A stretch of DNA of 64,000 bases from contig CAWBBR010000036.1 in the NCBI GenBank assembly GCA_963787045.1, positions 124,001 to 188,000 on the forward strand, written 5' to 3'. The DNA comes from DATJGR01 sp963787045 (GTDB lineage: Bacteria; Pseudomonadota; Gammaproteobacteria; Pseudomonadales; Azotimanducaceae). The number at the start of each line of letters is the position of its first letter. Positions within the stretch are counted from its first letter, which is position 1. Made by a program: the position numbers and the translations under genes. The notes below the pieces were generated by a model. That model ran no database searches. It worked only from the letters and a program-made list of their open reading frames with translations, and was not told the origin of the DNA. Below are positions 61,914 to 64,000 of this stretch, piece by piece.

Positions 61914-63051
61914 ATGAAATCCCGGTTATGCAAAAGGCTCGGCATCGAGTTTCCGTTGTTCGCGTTCAGCCACTGCCGCGACGTAGTGGCCGAAGTCAGC
62001 AAGGCGGGCGGATTCGGTGTGCTCGGCGCGGCGGGACACACGCCGGAAAGCCTCGAGATCGAACTCAGTTGGCTCGACGCGCACGTGAACGGCGCGTCTT
62101 ACGGCGTCGACCTGATCGTGCCGACCAGCATGGACGCGAAAGAAGGCGGACTGACCGCCGAGGAAATCGAGGCGCGCATCCCGCCGGAACACAAGGCGTA
62201 CGTCAACTCGATACTCGCGCAGCACGGCATCGCGACGAACGATCTGTGGGAACGGCGCGTGCGCGACGACTTCGGCGACAGCATGCGCGAAGCCGGCGCG
62301 GCCAAAGTGCTCGACGTAGCGTTCGCGCATCCGATCAAAATGGTGGTGAACGCGCTCGGCGTGCCGCCGCGCTTCATGATCGAACGCGCGCGTCGCGAAG
62401 GCGCGCTGGTCGGCGCGCTCACCGGCGCCAAGGAGCACGCGATCAAGCACGCAGAGGCGGGCGTGGACGTGCTGATTGCGGCGGGCGGTGAGGCGGGCGG
62501 GCATTGCGGCGATGTCGCGACGCTGGTGCTCGTGCCCGAAGTCATCGAAGCGATCCGGCCGTACGGCGACATGGAGGTGCTGGCAGCAGGCGGCATCGTG
62601 ACCGGCCGGCAGATGGCGGCGTGCATGGCGATGGGTGCGGCCGGCGCGTGGACCGGTTCGGTCTGGCTGACCACCGCCGAGGCGGAGACGAATCCGGTGG
62701 TGAAGGAAAAGATGCTCGCCGCCAATTCGCGGCAGACCGTGCGCTCGAAGAGCCGCACCGGAAAATACACGCGCCAGCTGCGCTCGGCCTGGACCGATGC
62801 CTGGCAAGCGCCCGGCGCGCCGGAACCGCTGCCAATGCCCCTGCAGAGTCTCGTTAGCGAACCGGCGCTCTCGAAGATCAACAAGCTCGCCGAGGCCGGC
62901 GATCCCGGCGCGAAGGCGCTCGCCACGTACTGGGTGGGCCAGGGTGTGGGTCTGATGAACGAGTCGATGTCGGTTCCGCTCCGTGGTGTTCGACTTCATG
63001 CAGGATTTCGCAAGCGCCTGCGAACGGATGAACACCTTGATGGAGGAATGA
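61914..63051 (+). CDS. Nitronate-monooxygenase-type flavoprotein (one frameshift)
   Basis: About 378 residues. CKRLGIEFPLFAFSHCRDVVAEVSKAGGFGVLGAAG, NALGVPPRFMIERARREG, AGVDVLIAAGGEAGGHCGDVATLVLVPEV and VLAAGGIVTGRQMAACMAMGAAGAWTGSVWL resemble the NMO/2-nitropropane dioxygenase TIM barrel, most like the mycobacterial Rv1533 group. One extra base near 62974 breaks the C-terminus; after removal it ends SVVFDFMQDFASACERMNTLMEE. The real role of this group is not settled and need not involve nitronates. An enoyl-CoA hydratase gene follows after one base. Confidence 0.88.
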
Positions 63052-63052
63052 C

Positions 63053-63961
63053 ATGCCGGAATTCGACAGCATCATCTACGAGAAGGTCGACGGTCGCGTC
63101 CGTTTGACGCTGAATCGTCCTGAGAAGCTCAACGCCATCACGATGCGGATGATGGAGCAGCTGAACGAAGCGTTGTGGGAGGCCGACAACGACCGCGACG
63201 TGCATTGCGTGATCGTCAAAGGCGCCGGCCGGGCGTTCTGTTCCGGTTACGACCTGCGCGGCGACGACGGGTTCGTGCCGGTGTCGCGCATTCAAAGCGA
63301 AGAGAACCGCTACCGCGGCGGGCGCAGCATCGACGACGACGCGTGGCAACTGGAGCGCGCGCAGCGCTACCGAATGGCGTTGTTCGACATGCACAAGCCG
63401 AGCATCTGCCAGGTGCATGGTTTCTGTCTGGCCGGCGGCACCGACATCGCACTGTTGTGCGACATGGTGATCGCGGCCGACGACGCGACGTTCGGCTTTC
63501 CGCCGGCGCGCAATCTCGGCGCGCTGCCGAACAACATGTGGCTCTACAACGTCGGTCCGCAATGGGCGAAGCGGTTGACGATGACGGGCGACACGGTAAC
63601 CGGGAAAGAGGCGCAACAGATCGGGCTGGTGCTGAAGTCGGTGCCGCGCGAACACCTCGAGCACGAGGTGGAACAACTGGCGGACCGGCTGAAGCTGATC
63701 GATCCGGATCTGCTCTCCGCGAACAAACGCATCATCAACCTCGCGCTCGAGCTGCAAGGCGCGCGCACGTTGCAGCGACTGGCTGCGGAAAACGACGTGC
63801 GCGGCCACAACACGCGCGGCGCCGACGACTATCGGCGCGCATATGCCGACGGGGGTCTCGCGAAGGCGTTGAAGGAACGCGATCAGAAGTTCGGCGACGG
63901 CCGCGCGCGGGTGAACGGTCCGGAAATTCGCGACGCGGCCGGTCGGCTCGTCGACGACTGA
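63053..63961 (+). CDS. Enoyl-CoA hydratase/isomerase
   Basis: 302 residues. VRLTLNRPEKLNAITMRMMEQLNEAL, the oxyanion segment GAGRAFCSGYDLRGDDG and VHGFCLAGGTDIALLCDMVIAADDATFGFPPARNLGALPNNMWLYNVG place it in the crotonase family. The second oxyanion Gly lies in LAGGTD. It is longer than simple hydratases because of a C-terminal extension. GGAGGAATG precedes the start, only one base after the flavoenzyme stop, so both act in one pathway on a CoA ester. Confidence 0.92.
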   Translation: MPEFDSIIYEKVDGRVRLTLNRPEKLNAITMRMMEQLNEALWEADNDRDVHCVIVKGAGRAFCSGYDLRGDDGFVPVSRIQSEENRYRGGRSIDDDAWQLERAQRYRMALFDMHKPSICQVHGFCLAGGTDIALLCDMVIAADDATFGFPPARNLGALPNNMWLYNVGPQWAKRLTMTGDTVTGKEAQQIGLVLKSVPREHLEHEVEQLADRLKLIDPDLLSANKRIINLALELQGARTLQRLAAENDVRGHNTRGADDYRRAYADGGLAKALKERDQKFGDGRARVNGPEIRDAAGRLVDD

Positions 63962-63977
63962 CGACGCGGAGCTTGCG

Positions 63978-64000
63978 ATGGCGTCGCGAATCGTTTCGCA
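63978..64000 (+). CDS. Possible start of a further gene, cut by the window edge
   Basis: An ATG at 63978 lies 17 bases after the hydratase stop and is preceded by GCGGAG at a good distance. The first residues read MASRIVS. Too short to identify; coding is inferred only from spacing and strand. Confidence 0.3.

Noticed and set aside
30000..64000. CRISPR arrays, insertion sequences or prophage genes
   Set aside because: No regularly spaced repeats, transposase, integrase or phage structural genes were seen on either strand anywhere in the window.

Overview
This window is high-GC, gene-dense chromosomal DNA of a free-living proteobacterium. Several families point to the Gammaproteobacteria: a Syd-like SecY-interacting protein, GreB, the monofunctional transglycosylase MtgA and YghU. 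A phasin, three enoyl-CoA hydratases, many short-chain dehydrogenases, a Baeyer-Villiger monooxygenase, a P450, two TauD-type and two PhyH-type dioxygenases suggest an oligotroph-like catabolic generalist, perhaps near Steroidobacteraceae, Solimonadaceae or Woeseiaceae. That lineage guess is inference only. I see no rRNA, tRNA, CRISPR, phage, insertion sequence or origin; this reads as core and catabolic chromosome, not a mobile island.

Layout. 1-2.8 kb: a LolD/MacB-type ATPase (cut by the window edge) and two FtsX-type permeases. 2.8-9.8 kb: housekeeping genes (metallophosphoesterase, phosphomannose-isomerase-like cupin protein, DNA alkyl-repair methyltransferase, HAD phosphatase, SYLF protein, TetR regulator, aroA, syd). 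9.7-11.9 kb: a leftward operon of EF-hand protein, ECF sigma factor, anti-sigma protein and CnrX-like periplasmic sensor. 11.9-14.5 kb: mtnB-like, mtnA, greB and a VOC protein, overlapping end to end. 14.6-24.8 kb: phasin, tandem TauD dioxygenases, YghU, aldo-keto reductase, SDR, a cystathionine-type PLP enzyme, DUF427, GNAT and citrate synthase. 24.9-33.4 kb: LysR regulator, Baeyer-Villiger monooxygenase, CHASE2 membrane protein, SH3-M48 protease, oxidoreductase, thioesterase and SDR. 33.5-37 kb: mtgA, then an HxlR regulator diverging from an enoyl-CoA hydratase / HCCA-isomerase-like / enoyl-CoA hydratase operon. 37.1-39.1 kb: a second ECF sigma / anti-sigma operon ending in a DUF4097 protein. 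39.1-41.7 kb: P450 and FAD oxidoreductase. 41.8-46.1 kb: sugar-phosphate isomerase, GH20 hexosaminidase and an N-acetylhexosamine-kinase-like gene, a probable amino-sugar salvage unit. 46.1-52.3 kb: a GH2 beta-galactosidase bracketed by two PhyH-type dioxygenases. 52.3-64 kb: TonB-like lipoprotein, SRPBCC protein, SMP-30-like propeller, serine hydrolase, hotdog thioesterase, amidase, CPBP protease, nitroreductase, a badly frameshifted VanZ-type gene, M20 amidohydrolase, a small DUF3185 protein, a nitronate-monooxygenase-type enzyme and an enoyl-CoA hydratase.

A feature of the data runs through everything. About sixteen genes, including essential ones such as aroA, are broken by single-base frameshifts. 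Every shift I could place fits an extra base (+1 or +2), most often an extra G or C; none requires a deletion. Removing the extra bases restores proteins of the usual family length, for example AroA at 426 residues and the first permease at 387, the same as its neighbour. This looks like insertion-type sequencing error, not gene decay, so frameshifted genes are annotated here over their full reconstructed span.

The most interesting systems are the EF-hand/ECF/CnrX-like operon, the HxlR operon with two matching operators 32 bp apart, and the amino-sugar salvage unit with an operator-like inverted repeat at its divergent promoter. No gene-free stretch longer than 300 bases was found apart from 59291-60278, which holds the frameshifted VanZ-type gene.
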